Made by a program: the position numbers and the translations under genes
Notes under the pieces: generated by a model
What the model was told of the DNA's origin: nothing
Database searches by the model: none
Seen by the model: only the letters and a program-made list of their open reading frames with translations
Shown: positions 31,892-41,357 of the stretch, one piece after another
Numbering within the stretch: the stretch's first letter is position 1
Layout: each line of letters starts with the position of its first letter
Assembly (NCBI GenBank): GCA_964475955.1
Contig: CAYYZY010000011.1
Location: 13,695 to 77,694 of the forward strand
Length of the DNA: 64,000 nt
Origin: DATKZH01 sp964475955
Lineage (GTDB): Bacteria > Planctomycetota > Planctomycetia > Pirellulales > Thermoguttaceae
Direction: 5' to 3'

Positions 31892-34800
31892 ATGCACGGC
31901 CTCAACGTATACGTATTCCCGCGGGCGAGGAAGGAGCGGCCTTCCGTTTTCCATGCGGGCGCCGTCCTCGCGGCGGTCGCGTTCGCTGGCTTGCTGCTGG
32001 TTACCCAGGGGGCGATGGCGCAACAGGGAATCGTGGTCGAGGAGCCCGCCGAGGAGGCGGCTGAGGCACCGCTCCGGTTCGCCCCGCAAATCGAAGCGGC
32101 GGAGCGCGTTGAGGCGGCCCAGCGTGCACAGGCGCAGCGGCTGAAAAACGCCCTGGAGTTATTCGAGCGGCGGCCACTGCCCGCCGCTGCCGCGGGCCCC
32201 ACACGGCCGGCTGCCCCCGCGCAGGCCGCGCCGCAGCAGAGGAGCCTGCTCGGTGCGCTCAAAGAGGCACTGGAGGGGGAGGAGCAGAAGCGCCGGCGCG
32301 CGGAAGCCGTACGGCGCGAGGCGGCCCGGCGGCAAGCGATGCTCCAGGCCCAGATCATGCAGGCACAGCGCGCGGCCCAGATGGGACGGTTCGCACCGCC
32401 CTGGGTATTCACTCCCAACGGCCCGATGGCGAACGTGCCGGCGGAAGCGTCGCTGAAGACCGACACGGACCTCGACCGGCTGCTCAACCGGGCCGACGAA
32501 TTCGCCGCCGACGGGCGCTTCGACCTGGCCGTGGTCCTCTGGCAGGAGGTGCTCGACAAGTCGACCGACACGGTCATCACCCGCGATCAGTGGCTCCAGA
32601 AGACCTCCGAGCACGAATACCGCCGTTACCGGGCGGTCACCGAGGCCGTGGAACGGTCGCTGGCCGAGTTGCCGGAAACCGGCCTGCGCGTTTATCGGGC
32701 GAGTGCCGACGGCGAAGCCAAGGCCATCCTGGCGGCCGGGCAACCTGACGGCGAACGGCCGGGCCGCGACCGCGAGCAGGCGCTATCGGAGGTGGTGCGC
32801 CGGTTCTTCCTTAGCTCGCACGGCGACCAGGCGGCGTTCGAGCTGGCCTGCCTGCAACTGGAGCGGCACGAGTACATCGGCGCCAGCCGGCTGTTCGGCA
32901 AGCTGCTGGCCGACTACCCCGACTCCGACGTCGCCCGGCACCAGGTCGTCCGTCGACTGGCGGTGGCCAACGCGCGGATCGGCGACCGCCAGTCGGCCGA
33001 GGAGCTGCTGGCCGAGTTGGAGGAGTCGGCATCGGCCCCGTCGTTGCCGGGCGGCGACGGCCCTTCCTGGAACCCCGTCTCGCTGGTGCGGCGCGACGTG
33101 GAGCAGTCGGCCGCCCAGCCGCCCCTTTCCGAGCCGGCCGGTTCATGGCCCATGCACTTGGGAGGCCCCGGCCGAGCGGGCCACATGAAGGCCACCTCGT
33201 GGCAAGAGGGCGAGTCGGCGCTCACGGAACTCTGGGCGAACGAACTGGGGGCCAAGCTGCCGCAAGAATCGAAAACCGCGGCAGACGCGGAATTGCCCTC
33301 CCGCGTGCGGACTCGCTCGGGCAGGCAGATACGGCAGGTGGTCCGCCTGAACGATGGACGCGTCGTCATCGTCAACGCCGAGCACGCGGTGTTTCTCAAC
33401 GGGCAAATCTCTCTGGCCGGCGGCCAAGCCATCTCGGCGCTTCCCAGCACCGAAACGGTGATCGAGCGTTGGAAACGGGCGGGCTGGAATCCGGCGGGCG
33501 GGCTGCTCCTCGACGGGGGACATATCTACCTGAAGGCCCGCGACCGGCTCCTCTGCTGCGATGCGGCCACCGGCGAGACGCTCTGGAAGGGGCGGCCCAA
33601 CGAGCACCCGGTCCATCCGCTCGCGCGGGCCTACCTCGCCATCCCTCAAGACGATCGGAATTCGCAGCCGCAGCTCGCCTCGACCGAGGAGGTCCTCTGG
33701 TTCGGCGACCGGGTTCGCCAGGCGATGTCGCTGGTCGGCGACCTGGTGCTCAGCGTCGAGGGAAGCTCGCCGCAGGCCGAAGCGCCGCAACCGGCCCATC
33801 GCGCCGTGCCGGGGCCGTTCGGCGGCGTGGTCCTCGCGGGCGGGGCGACGGTGGCCGCGGGGACGCAATGCAACGCGATCTGCGCGTACGACCGCCGAAA
33901 CGGCAAACTGCGATGGCATCGCAGCGCCTTGGCGGAGAATGCCGAGCCGGGCACAGCAGCCACCTTCCTGGCCGCGCCCATCCCCTACGCGAACCTGCTG
34001 TTGGTTCCCGTGCTGCGCAACGGGCAGTTGTGGCTCACGGCCTTGGGCGCGGCCGACGGAACGACCCTCTGGAAGACGTTCCTCTGCGAGGCCCCCTGCG
34101 GCGCACGTTCCCCTTTCTCGCCCGTGGGGACGGCCGTCGACGGCGGCGAGGTCTACGTGGCCAGCGGCGCCGGGGCCGTTTTCGCGCTCGACGCGCTCAA
34201 CGGGGCCCTCCGCTGGGTCGCCACCTACCCGCGCTGCGTGCAGGGCCAACTGGCCGCCTATTCGCAAATCCGGCTTCCTGGCAGGCCGCCGGCGCCCGCC
34301 ACGTTCGCAGAAGACGTGGCCATCCCCCGCGGCCGGCAGTTGCTGGTGATGGCCTCGGATCACGACCGGCTGATGGGCCTCGACCGCCGGACCGGCGAGC
34401 TGCTCTGGGAGTCGCCGGTCGATCCGGGCGGTGAGGGCGAAACGGCGTCGCGCTACTGCCTGGGCGTTTTGGGTGAGGGGCTGTACGTCGCCGGCCGGAA
34501 CCGCGTGCGGCGATACGACGCGACCGGCGGTCGCCGGGTCTGGGAGGCGGAGATCGAGGATTCGTTGGCCCGCGGCCTGCTCACCGAAGCGGCGATCTAC
34601 ATGCCGCTGGCGGCCTCGGTCGTGCGACTCGACGTGACGACGGGCGAGCGGCTGGGGCGGGTCCCCGTCGTGCTGCCCAGCGACCAGCCGGTCGGCAACC
34701 TCTACTGCACGGGCGAGGGCCTTTTGGCGGCCGGCATGGGGAGGGTCTACGCACTCGGCGCGTCGCGCGCGTACCTCGACGAGTTGGCCGAGCGGATCGA

Positions 34801-36355
34801 GGCGGGCGACGGTCGCGCCCAACTCCGCCGGATGCGATTCCGATCGCGGTCCGACGACATGGACGGCGCCCTCGCCGACCTCCGCGGCGCGTACGACCTG
34901 CTGTTGGCCGCCGAAGACCCCGCCGCCAACGACGCCCTCGACGAAGCGATCGCCGACCTGGGCCTCTCCGCCGACCGGCCGCTCGTGGCGCTCGAGTTGC
35001 TCGCCAAGTCGGCCGCGGTCGGCGGCGGGGAGCCGCCCGCCGACGAAACGGTCGAAATGAGCGCGGCTTGGAAGCGGCGATCCACGCTCCTCTACGAGGC
35101 CCTGAAATCGGTGCACAAGGAGAAGCTCAAGGGGACGGCGTTGCTGATCTTGGGCGTGGGACCGCTGTGTGCGAGCGACCGGCTCTTGACCGCCGCGCGC
35201 CGGGCCATGGAAACGACGGTCGAGGCGGACGACGAAGCGCCGCTCCGCGAGGCGCTTGCGCACGACGACCCCCAAGTGCAGGCGCTTGGGGCCGTGGGGC
35301 TGACGTTGGTGCTGCGCGAGCGGTCGGCCCCGGAGGTGAAGGAGATGCTCGCCTCGGACGAACCGTACGCCCAACTCACCGCCGCGGCGGCCCTGGCCAA
35401 CCAGGGCGACCGCGATGCCCTGCCCGTGCTCGGCGCCCTGCTCGATTCGGCCGAATTGTCCGTGCGCAGCCGTAGCGTCCAGGTCCTTCGGGCACTGACC
35501 GGCGAGTATTTCAGCTTCCTGCCCCACGCCCCGGCCGACGACCGGGCCCAAGCGGCGGCCCAGTGGCGCGCGTGGGTCGCGAGCCAGGAGAGCACGGTCG
35601 ACCTGAGCCACCCCATCACGGAGGCCGACTTGACCTCGGGCCGAACGCTGCTCACCTGCCACTTGACGGGCGAGGTGATCGAGATCGACGCGCACGGGCG
35701 GATCACGTGGCAGGAGGACCTGCCCGGGGCGTGGGAGTGCCAGGCGCTTCCCAACGGCCATCGCCTGGCGTGTTCGTGCACGCACCCGGTAATCATCGAA
35801 TACGACGACTGGGGCGACGAGGTGTCGCGGCTGGTGGTCGGCGACAAGCCGTTCAGCGTCCAGCGCCTGGCCAACGGGAACACGCTGGTCGCCTGCTACG
35901 CGGGCCGCATCCAGGAGATCGCGCCCGACAACCGGGTCGTCGCCGAGTTCGAGATGGCCAAGTACCCGGTCGACGCCGACCGCCTGGCCAACGGCAACAC
36001 GCTGATCTGCCTCAAGTCGGCCAATCGCGTGGTGGAAGTCGACGGCGCCGGGAACGTCGTCTGGGAGCTTCCGCGCGTGAGCAACCTCCGCTCGGCCCAG
36101 CGCCTGGCCAACGGCAACACGCTAATCTGCCACGCCGACCGCAGCGGGGTGTTCGAGGTGAACCCGGAGGGCGAGGTCGTGTGGAAGGCCTCCGACCTGC
36201 GCGATCCGCGCGACGCCCAGCGGTTGGCCAACGGAAACACCCTGGTGGTCGATTCCCGCGGCCTGCGCGAGATCGACCCGGAAGGCGAGGCCGTCTGGGT
36301 GTGGGCCCGGAGCGACGTCACCCGGTTCTCCCGAGTTCCCCCCGAAGGAACGTAG
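31892..36355 (+). CDS. giant exported PQQ-propeller/HEAT protein with C-terminal NGNTL repeats
   Basis: The 1487-residue protein has an anchor or signal (AVLAAVAFAGLLLVTQGAMA) and a charged coiled-coil start. A TPR-like helical part runs about 190-370, and a PQQ/BamB-type beta-propeller about 440-970 (TGETLWKGRP, NGKLRWHRSAL, DGTTLWKTFLC, NGALRWVATYP, TGELLWESPV). HEAT-like helices follow at about 1080-1230 (REALAHDDPQVQALGAVGLTLVLRE). The C-terminal 250 residues are about five units of 39-40 residues with an ANGNTL core (at codons starting near 35864, 35981, 36101 and 36221), likely a second propeller. It starts six bases after the previous stop. A scaffold or sensor in the envelope is likely; enzyme activity is not evident. 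Confidence 0.85.
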   Translation: MHGLNVYVFPRARKERPSVFHAGAVLAAVAFAGLLLVTQGAMAQQGIVVEEPAEEAAEAPLRFAPQIEAAERVEAAQRAQAQRLKNALELFERRPLPAAAAGPTRPAAPAQAAPQQRSLLGALKEALEGEEQKRRRAEAVRREAARRQAMLQAQIMQAQRAAQMGRFAPPWVFTPNGPMANVPAEASLKTDTDLDRLLNRADEFAADGRFDLAVVLWQEVLDKSTDTVITRDQWLQKTSEHEYRRYRAVTEAVERSLAELPETGLRVYRASADGEAKAILAAGQPDGERPGRDREQALSEVVRRFFLSSHGDQAAFELACLQLERHEYIGASRLFGKLLADYPDSDVARHQVVRRLAVANARIGDRQSAEELLAELEESASAPSLPGGDGPSWNPVSLVRRDVEQSAAQPPLSEPAGSWPMHLGGPGRAGHMKATSWQEGESALTELWANELGAKLPQESKTAADAELPSRVRTRSGRQIRQVVRLNDGRVVIVNAEHAVFLNGQISLAGGQAISALPSTETVIERWKRAGWNPAGGLLLDGGHIYLKARDRLLCCDAATGETLWKGRPNEHPVHPLARAYLAIPQDDRNSQPQLASTEEVLWFGDRVRQAMSLVGDLVLSVEGSSPQAEAPQPAHRAVPGPFGGVVLAGGATVAAGTQCNAICAYDRRNGKLRWHRSALAENAEPGTAATFLAAPIPYANLLLVPVLRNGQLWLTALGAADGTTLWKTFLCEAPCGARSPFSPVGTAVDGGEVYVASGAGAVFALDALNGALRWVATYPRCVQGQLAAYSQIRLPGRPPAPATFAEDVAIPRGRQLLVMASDHDRLMGLDRRTGELLWESPVDPGGEGETASRYCLGVLGEGLYVAGRNRVRRYDATGGRRVWEAEIEDSLARGLLTEAAIYMPLAASVVRLDVTTGERLGRVPVVLPSDQPVGNLYCTGEGLLAAGMGRVYALGASRAYLDELAERIEAGDGRAQLRRMRFRSRSDDMDGALADLRGAYDLLLAAEDPAANDALDEAIADLGLSADRPLVALELLAKSAAVGGGEPPADETVEMSAAWKRRSTLLYEALKSVHKEKLKGTALLILGVGPLCASDRLLTAARRAMETTVEADDEAPLREALAHDDPQVQALGAVGLTLVLRERSAPEVKEMLASDEPYAQLTAAAALANQGDRDALPVLGALLDSAELSVRSRSVQVLRALTGEYFSFLPHAPADDRAQAAAQWRAWVASQESTVDLSHPITEADLTSGRTLLTCHLTGEVIEIDAHGRITWQEDLPGAWECQALPNGHRLACSCTHPVIIEYDDWGDEVSRLVVGDKPFSVQRLANGNTLVACYAGRIQEIAPDNRVVAEFEMAKYPVDADRLANGNTLICLKSANRVVEVDGAGNVVWELPRVSNLRSAQRLANGNTLICHADRSGVFEVNPEGEVVWKASDLRDPRDAQRLANGNTLVVDSRGLREIDPEGEAVWVWARSDVTRFSRVPPEGT

Positions 36356-36435
36356 CGTACGCGTCGGTTCCCGCGGTGCGGAGATCGCGCCGCACCGGGC
36401 GTGGAAGAAGCCAGTAAGCACGACGACCCTAGCCG

Positions 36436-38979
36436 ATGAATCTCTTTGCCCTATCCTGGATACAGCGGCTGCTGGGGATCGATTCCGGCACGATCCCGGC
36501 GGGGGCCGACGTCCACTTCACCTGGACCAACCCGCCGCGGTCGTGGGAGGTGTTCGTCTACCTGGGCGTCGTCGCCGGTTTGGTCTACCTGGCCGTCTCC
36601 CTCTACCGGCGGGAGATCGGCACGTGTCCGCCGCGGGCCAAGCGGGCGCTTTCGGCCGTTCGCATCGCGGTGCTCCTGCCGCTGGCGGTCGTCTACCTGG
36701 GCCCGGCGATCACCTATACGGATCGCCGCGTGCTGCACCCGGTCGTGGTGCTCATGCGCGACCAGTCGCAGTCGATGGGCATCCGCGACCGCTACGCCGA
36801 CGACCGCGCGGCCCAGCGCGTCGCCCGGGCCACGGGCCGAAGTGCCCAGTCGCTGCGCGAGTCGCCGTCCTCGCGGGCCGAGCTGGCCCAATCGCTTTTG
36901 GAGAAGGACGGCCGCCGGCTGATCGGCCGGTTGGAACGTTGCGGGAGGCTTCGCGTTTGCGATTTCGCGAACAGCGTCCGGCAGATCGACACGCGCCGGG
37001 CGCGCACCGAAGCCCGCGCCGAGGAAGGTGACGGCAGCGGCGACGGAAACGGGCCCTCGGATGCCGGCGAAAACCGCCCGCGCGCCCTGCCCAAGCCGGA
37101 GCCGACGGGCACGGCGACCGATCTGCACCAGGCGATCGCCGACGGCCTGGCCGACCGCATGACCGCCGCGATCGTGCTCGTGACCGACGGCCAGCACACC
37201 GGCCAGGGCACCGACCGGGCCAATCTCCGCGCGCTGGCCGAGAAGGCGGGCCGGCAGGGCGTGCCGCTCTTGTTGGTCGGCGTGGGCGACCCCAGCCGGC
37301 CGCGCAACCTCCAGGTCGTCGACGTCTACGCCGATCCCCAGGTCTGGAAGGACGACCCCTTCGAGATCCGCGCCGTCCTGCGCGCCGAGGGCATCGGCGG
37401 CCGGCCCGTCCAGGTGCAGTTGACCGAGCAGAAGAGCGGCGAGGGCGGGGCACCGCCGTCAGAAGAACGGGTGATCGAGCGGCGCGAGGTGGCCTTGCCC
37501 GACGAAGGAGGCACGGTCCGCCTGGCGTTCACGCACACGCCCGCGACGGCGGGGCGGTTCGCCTACAACGTACGGGTCGACCCGGTCGAGTACGAGTTCT
37601 CCGAGGAAGACAACGCCCCCAAGACGCCCATCGAGGTCAAGGTGCTCAGCGAGCAGGCCCGCGTGCTGCTGGTGGCCGGCTCGGCCACCTGGGAGTACCG
37701 CCAGGTGATGCGGCTGTTGGAGCGGAACAAGACGGTCCGCCTCTCCTGCTGGCTTCAGACCTTGGAGCAGGGCCGCCAACAGGAGGGAAACACCCCGATC
37801 GCCAAGCTGCCGGTCACGCGCGAGGAGCTTTTCGAGTACGACGTGATCCTGCTGTTCGACCCCGACCCGGTCGAGTTCGACGAGGACTGGCTCGAGCTGC
37901 TGGGTCAGTTCGTCGGCGAACATGCCGGCGGCGTGCTCTACATGGCCGGGCCGATGTTCGCCAACCGCCTGCTGACCGACGCCCGAACCCGATCGCTGGC
38001 CGACCTGCTGCCGGTCCGCATGGGCGACGTCGGCGCCATGGAGGTCGCCTCGCTGTTGAGCAGCAACACCCGGGCGTGGCCCATGGACGTGGTCGAGGCC
38101 AACGCCGACCACCCGATCATGCGGTTCGACGCCGACGCCCGGGCCACGCTCGACCGGTGGGAGCGCTTCCCCGGCGTCTACTGGAGCTTTCCGGCCAAAG
38201 AGGCCAAGCCCGCCGCGCAGACACTCATCGAGCACAGCGACCCCTCGCTGCGGCGGATCGAGGGCTCGCGGCCGTTGCTGGTCACCGGCCAGTACGGCTC
38301 GGGCCGCACCGTCTACATGGGATTCGGCGGCACGTGGCGATGGCGCAAGGCGGGCGGCAACGCCGAGTTCTTCAACCGGTTCTGGCTCCAGGCCACGCGG
38401 TACCTGGTCGAAGGGCGTTCGCTGGAAGGGAAGCGCCGAGGGATTGTGGAGACCGACCGCACGCGCTACGAGGTGGGCCAGCGCGTGCGGATCACGGCCC
38501 GGCTGAACGACGCCGCGTTCGCCCCGCTCGACCGGCCCGAGGTGACCGCCGCGATCCGCGCGCCCGGCGGCCGGCCCGAAGCGGTGAAGCTCCGGCAGGT
38601 GCCCAATCAGCCGGGCCGGTTCGAGGCGACCGTCACGCCGCGCGAGCCGGGTCGGCACGTCCTGGCGGTCGACCTTGCGGACGAATCGGCCGCGCCGGCC
38701 GCGATCGAGACCGCGTTCTTCGTCAGCCTGCCCCGCGTCGAGCTGACGCGCACCTGGCTCGACAAGCCGCTGTTGGTCGAGCTGGCCGAGGCCTCCGGCG
38801 GATGGTACTTCGAGGTCGACCAACTCGACCGGCTCCCGCAGCACGTTCCCGACCGGCGGCGGGTGCTCGACGTCCAGAGCAAGCCCATTCCCATCTGGGA
38901 CACCAGCCGCCTCCTCCTGCTGCTGGCGGGCCTTCTGACCGTGGAATGGGCGGTGCGGAAGCGATTCAAGCTGTTGTGA
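36436..38979 (+). CDS. membrane VWA protein with a glutamine-amidotransferase-like domain
   Basis: The 847-residue protein has two N-terminal membrane helices (VFVYLGVVAGLVYLAVSLY; VRIAVLLPLAVVYLGPAI). A VWA domain with D-x-S-x-S (VVLMRDQSQSMG) and AIVLVTDGQHTGQG follows at about 95-290. A beta-sandwich (about 290-410) is next, then a class I glutamine-amidotransferase-like fold (VLLVAGSATWEYRQVMRLLERN, YDVILLFDPDPVEFDEDWLELLGQFVGEHAGGVLYMAGP) with no clear catalytic cysteine. A second Ig-like region and a C-terminal helix (LLLLLAGLLTVEWAV) complete it. This layout resembles BatB/BatA-type planctomycete proteins next to MoxR. It is probably anchored at both ends. Confidence 0.83.
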   Translation: MNLFALSWIQRLLGIDSGTIPAGADVHFTWTNPPRSWEVFVYLGVVAGLVYLAVSLYRREIGTCPPRAKRALSAVRIAVLLPLAVVYLGPAITYTDRRVLHPVVVLMRDQSQSMGIRDRYADDRAAQRVARATGRSAQSLRESPSSRAELAQSLLEKDGRRLIGRLERCGRLRVCDFANSVRQIDTRRARTEARAEEGDGSGDGNGPSDAGENRPRALPKPEPTGTATDLHQAIADGLADRMTAAIVLVTDGQHTGQGTDRANLRALAEKAGRQGVPLLLVGVGDPSRPRNLQVVDVYADPQVWKDDPFEIRAVLRAEGIGGRPVQVQLTEQKSGEGGAPPSEERVIERREVALPDEGGTVRLAFTHTPATAGRFAYNVRVDPVEYEFSEEDNAPKTPIEVKVLSEQARVLLVAGSATWEYRQVMRLLERNKTVRLSCWLQTLEQGRQQEGNTPIAKLPVTREELFEYDVILLFDPDPVEFDEDWLELLGQFVGEHAGGVLYMAGPMFANRLLTDARTRSLADLLPVRMGDVGAMEVASLLSSNTRAWPMDVVEANADHPIMRFDADARATLDRWERFPGVYWSFPAKEAKPAAQTLIEHSDPSLRRIEGSRPLLVTGQYGSGRTVYMGFGGTWRWRKAGGNAEFFNRFWLQATRYLVEGRSLEGKRRGIVETDRTRYEVGQRVRITARLNDAAFAPLDRPEVTAAIRAPGGRPEAVKLRQVPNQPGRFEATVTPREPGRHVLAVDLADESAAPAAIETAFFVSLPRVELTRTWLDKPLLVELAEASGGWYFEVDQLDRLPQHVPDRRRVLDVQSKPIPIWDTSRLLLLLAGLLTVEWAVRKRFKLL

Positions 38980-39101
38980 TGGTAGAAGGATGAATGATGA
39001 GTGATGAGTGGTGAGTGATGAGCACGCTTGCCGGAGGATTCATCCTTCATCCTTCATCCTTCATCCTTCATCATTTGTCGTCTCGCATTGGCAGCCGATT
39101 G
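38980..39101. repeat. CATCCTT heptamer repeat before the DUF4175-like gene
   Basis: CATCCTT is repeated four times in tandem at 39041-39068, preceded by TGAGTGATGA-type text on 38990-39020. The same heptamer in the reverse orientation (GGATGAA) is repeated six times at 45796-45837. The frame of the following gene stays open through this repeat, giving spurious FILHPSSFILHH text, so the start was put after it. Confidence 0.85.
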
Positions 39102-41357
39102 ATGGTTGAAGCAACGAAGACGCATTCGAGCAGACTCCCGAAGACGTTCGCGGCCAGGCTGCGGGGGTTGCGGGCGAGGATCGCGCTGTGGTTTTTGGTC
39201 GACGGGCTGAGCCGCGTGCTCCTCTCGGCGGTGCTGGTCGTCGGCCTCGACCTGCTGCTCGACTGGCGGTTCCAGATGGATCGGGCGCAGCGGACCGTGA
39301 TGCTCGTGCTCGCCGTGGGGGCGATCCTGGCCGTCGCGTACCGGCGGCTCGTGCGCCCGTTGGCGTGCCGGCTCACCGACGACGCCCTCTGCCTGGCGAT
39401 CGAGGACCGCCACGAGCGGCTGGGCGAGAGCCTGATCAGCGCCGTGCAGCTTGCGCGGATCGACGACGCCGCCTCGCGCGGCATGTCGCCGGCCCTGGTC
39501 CGCGCCGCGATCGACCACGGCATGCAGAAGGCGGCCGGCGTTCCGCTGACGGGCATCCTCCGCGCCGATCGGTTCGCGGCCAGCGTGGGGCTCCTGGTGG
39601 TCGCCTCGGCCGTGCTGGTGGGAGTGGGCGTCTCGTGCGCGGCCACCGATCCGATGGCGATCTGGCTCGACCGCAACGTCCTGCTCGGCGAGCGCCAGTG
39701 GCCGCAGGACGTCCACTTGGTCGTCGAGGGGGTCGACGACGGCCGGCTGACCATCCCGCGGGGCGACGACTGGCCGGTCCTCGTCTCCGTGCGCCGCGAC
39801 AGCCGCCGCCTGCCCGACGCGGTCTCGCTCGAATTCCGCGGCCCCGGCGGCCAGCGAACCGAGCCGATGGAGCGCCTGGCCGACCGCCGGTTCGGCGCCA
39901 CCTGGCGGGGCGTGGTCGAGCGGTTCGAGTTCCGCGCCCGGGCGTCGCGGGCCGCCACGCCCTGGATCGCGGTCGAACTGGTCGACCGCCCGGCCGTGGA
40001 GCGGCTCGAGCTAGTGGCCACTTCGCCCCCATACGCCGGCGCCGAGACCGAGCCGCTTCCGCCCGGCAAGGGGCCGTACTACCTGCTCAAGGGGAGCACG
40101 CTCGCGGTGCGGGGCACGGCCAACAAGCCCCTCTCCCAGGCGGCGCTCGTGATCGAGGGGTCGCGCCACGCGATGACGGTTTCCGGCGAGCGGGAGTTTG
40201 CGGCATCGCTTGCGCCGGGTGAGGTGACGGCGGGGGTGTACCGGGTCGAGCTGGCCGACAACGAGCGGATCCGGCTTCCCGACGCGCCCGAGCCCGGCCC
40301 GCTCCGCTCGAAGCGCCCCACGCGATTCACCGTGAAGATCAAACCGGATCGCCCTCCCCAGGTGCTCGCCAAGCTGATCGGCGTGGGGTCGATGGTGGTG
40401 CCGGGTGCCCGGGTGCCGTTCGAGTGCCGCGTCGACGACGACTACGCGGTCACCGGCGCGTGGCTCCGCCACCAGTGGCAGGCCGAGGAGGACGAGGCCG
40501 GCGCCGAGGGCTCCGCCCGGCTCGACGCCGAGGAGTCGGACGGGGCCGATGGGGCCGACGGCTCGAAGGCCGGGCGCGCGGCGTCGTTCGCGTCGGCCCT
40601 GGAGCTTCCGCCCCTGGCGATCCCGGCCGAGTCGCAGCTCCGCTTCTTCATCGAGGCGACCGACAACGACGACGTCTCGGGGCCGAAGTCGGGCAAGTCC
40701 TCGACGTTCGTGCTCCGCGTGGTGAGCGAGGACCGGTTGCGAGTCGACCTGCTGCGGCGCGAGAAGGAGCACCGGATCGCGCTGGAGCGGCACGTCGAGC
40801 AGCAGGAGGTCGTGGCCACCGAGTGCGAGGCCATGCTGGCCGCCGTGCGCAGCGAGCCGGCCCTGGAGGCCGACAAGCGGCAACTGCTCGTCAACCTCGC
40901 CAAGCGGCAAAAGCGCCTCGCCACGAGCGTCGGCACGCTGGCCGACCGGTTCGCCGGCATCGTCGCCGAGGTGGAGAACAACCGGCTGGAAGAGGAGGAC
41001 GGACCGCTCCAACGCCGCTTGCGCGAGCAGGTGGTCGCCCCCATGCGCGCAGCGGCCGGCGAGCGGATGCCGCAGGCGGCCGAATCCCTGGACCGCGCCT
41101 GGCGCCGCGCCGACCGGGCGGAGGAGCGCAACGCGGCCCTCTCCGAGGCGATCGCCGCGCAGCAGTCGATCCTCGCGGAGTTGCGCGAGGTGCTCACGCA
41201 CCTGGTCAAGGTGGAAGGGTTCCAGGAAGCCGTCAACCTGCTCTACGAAATCCAGAAGGCCCAGAAGGACGTGCTGGATCGCACCGACGCCGAGCGGCGC
41301 AAGCGCATCCGCGAAATCCTCGACGGAGGCGGAAAGCCCCAAGGAGAAGAGCCATGA
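39102..41357 (+). CDS. DUF4175-like membrane protein
   Basis: The 751-residue protein has two membrane helices near the start (VLLSAVLVVGLDLLLDW; TVMLVLAVGAILAVAY) and a third at about 150-175 (SVGLLVVASAVLVGVGVSCA). An extracytoplasmic beta-rich region follows with RLELVATSPPYAGAETEPLPPGKGPYYLLKGSTL and VPFECRVDDDYAVTGAWL. A long coiled coil occupies about 570-740 (RVDLLRREKEHRIALERHVEQQEVV). This order, with DDDYAV-type text, is like DUF4175 proteins that sit beside MoxR/VWA genes. It has no known reaction. The start at 39102 avoids the heptamer repeat; translation could still initiate further upstream. Confidence 0.75.
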   Translation: MVEATKTHSSRLPKTFAARLRGLRARIALWFLVDGLSRVLLSAVLVVGLDLLLDWRFQMDRAQRTVMLVLAVGAILAVAYRRLVRPLACRLTDDALCLAIEDRHERLGESLISAVQLARIDDAASRGMSPALVRAAIDHGMQKAAGVPLTGILRADRFAASVGLLVVASAVLVGVGVSCAATDPMAIWLDRNVLLGERQWPQDVHLVVEGVDDGRLTIPRGDDWPVLVSVRRDSRRLPDAVSLEFRGPGGQRTEPMERLADRRFGATWRGVVERFEFRARASRAATPWIAVELVDRPAVERLELVATSPPYAGAETEPLPPGKGPYYLLKGSTLAVRGTANKPLSQAALVIEGSRHAMTVSGEREFAASLAPGEVTAGVYRVELADNERIRLPDAPEPGPLRSKRPTRFTVKIKPDRPPQVLAKLIGVGSMVVPGARVPFECRVDDDYAVTGAWLRHQWQAEEDEAGAEGSARLDAEESDGADGADGSKAGRAASFASALELPPLAIPAESQLRFFIEATDNDDVSGPKSGKSSTFVLRVVSEDRLRVDLLRREKEHRIALERHVEQQEVVATECEAMLAAVRSEPALEADKRQLLVNLAKRQKRLATSVGTLADRFAGIVAEVENNRLEEEDGPLQRRLREQVVAPMRAAAGERMPQAAESLDRAWRRADRAEERNAALSEAIAAQQSILAELREVLTHLVKVEGFQEAVNLLYEIQKAQKDVLDRTDAERRKRIREILDGGGKPQGEEP

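Noticed and set aside
33143..35785. 880-aa minus-strand frame opposite the giant propeller protein
   Set aside because: Shadow of the PQQ/HEAT gene; high GC leaves few stops on both strands.
39015..39101. start of the DUF4175-like protein at 39015
   Set aside because: It would translate the CATCCTT heptamer repeat into FILHPSSFILHH text; the ATG at 39102 gives a normal basic N-terminus before the first membrane helix.
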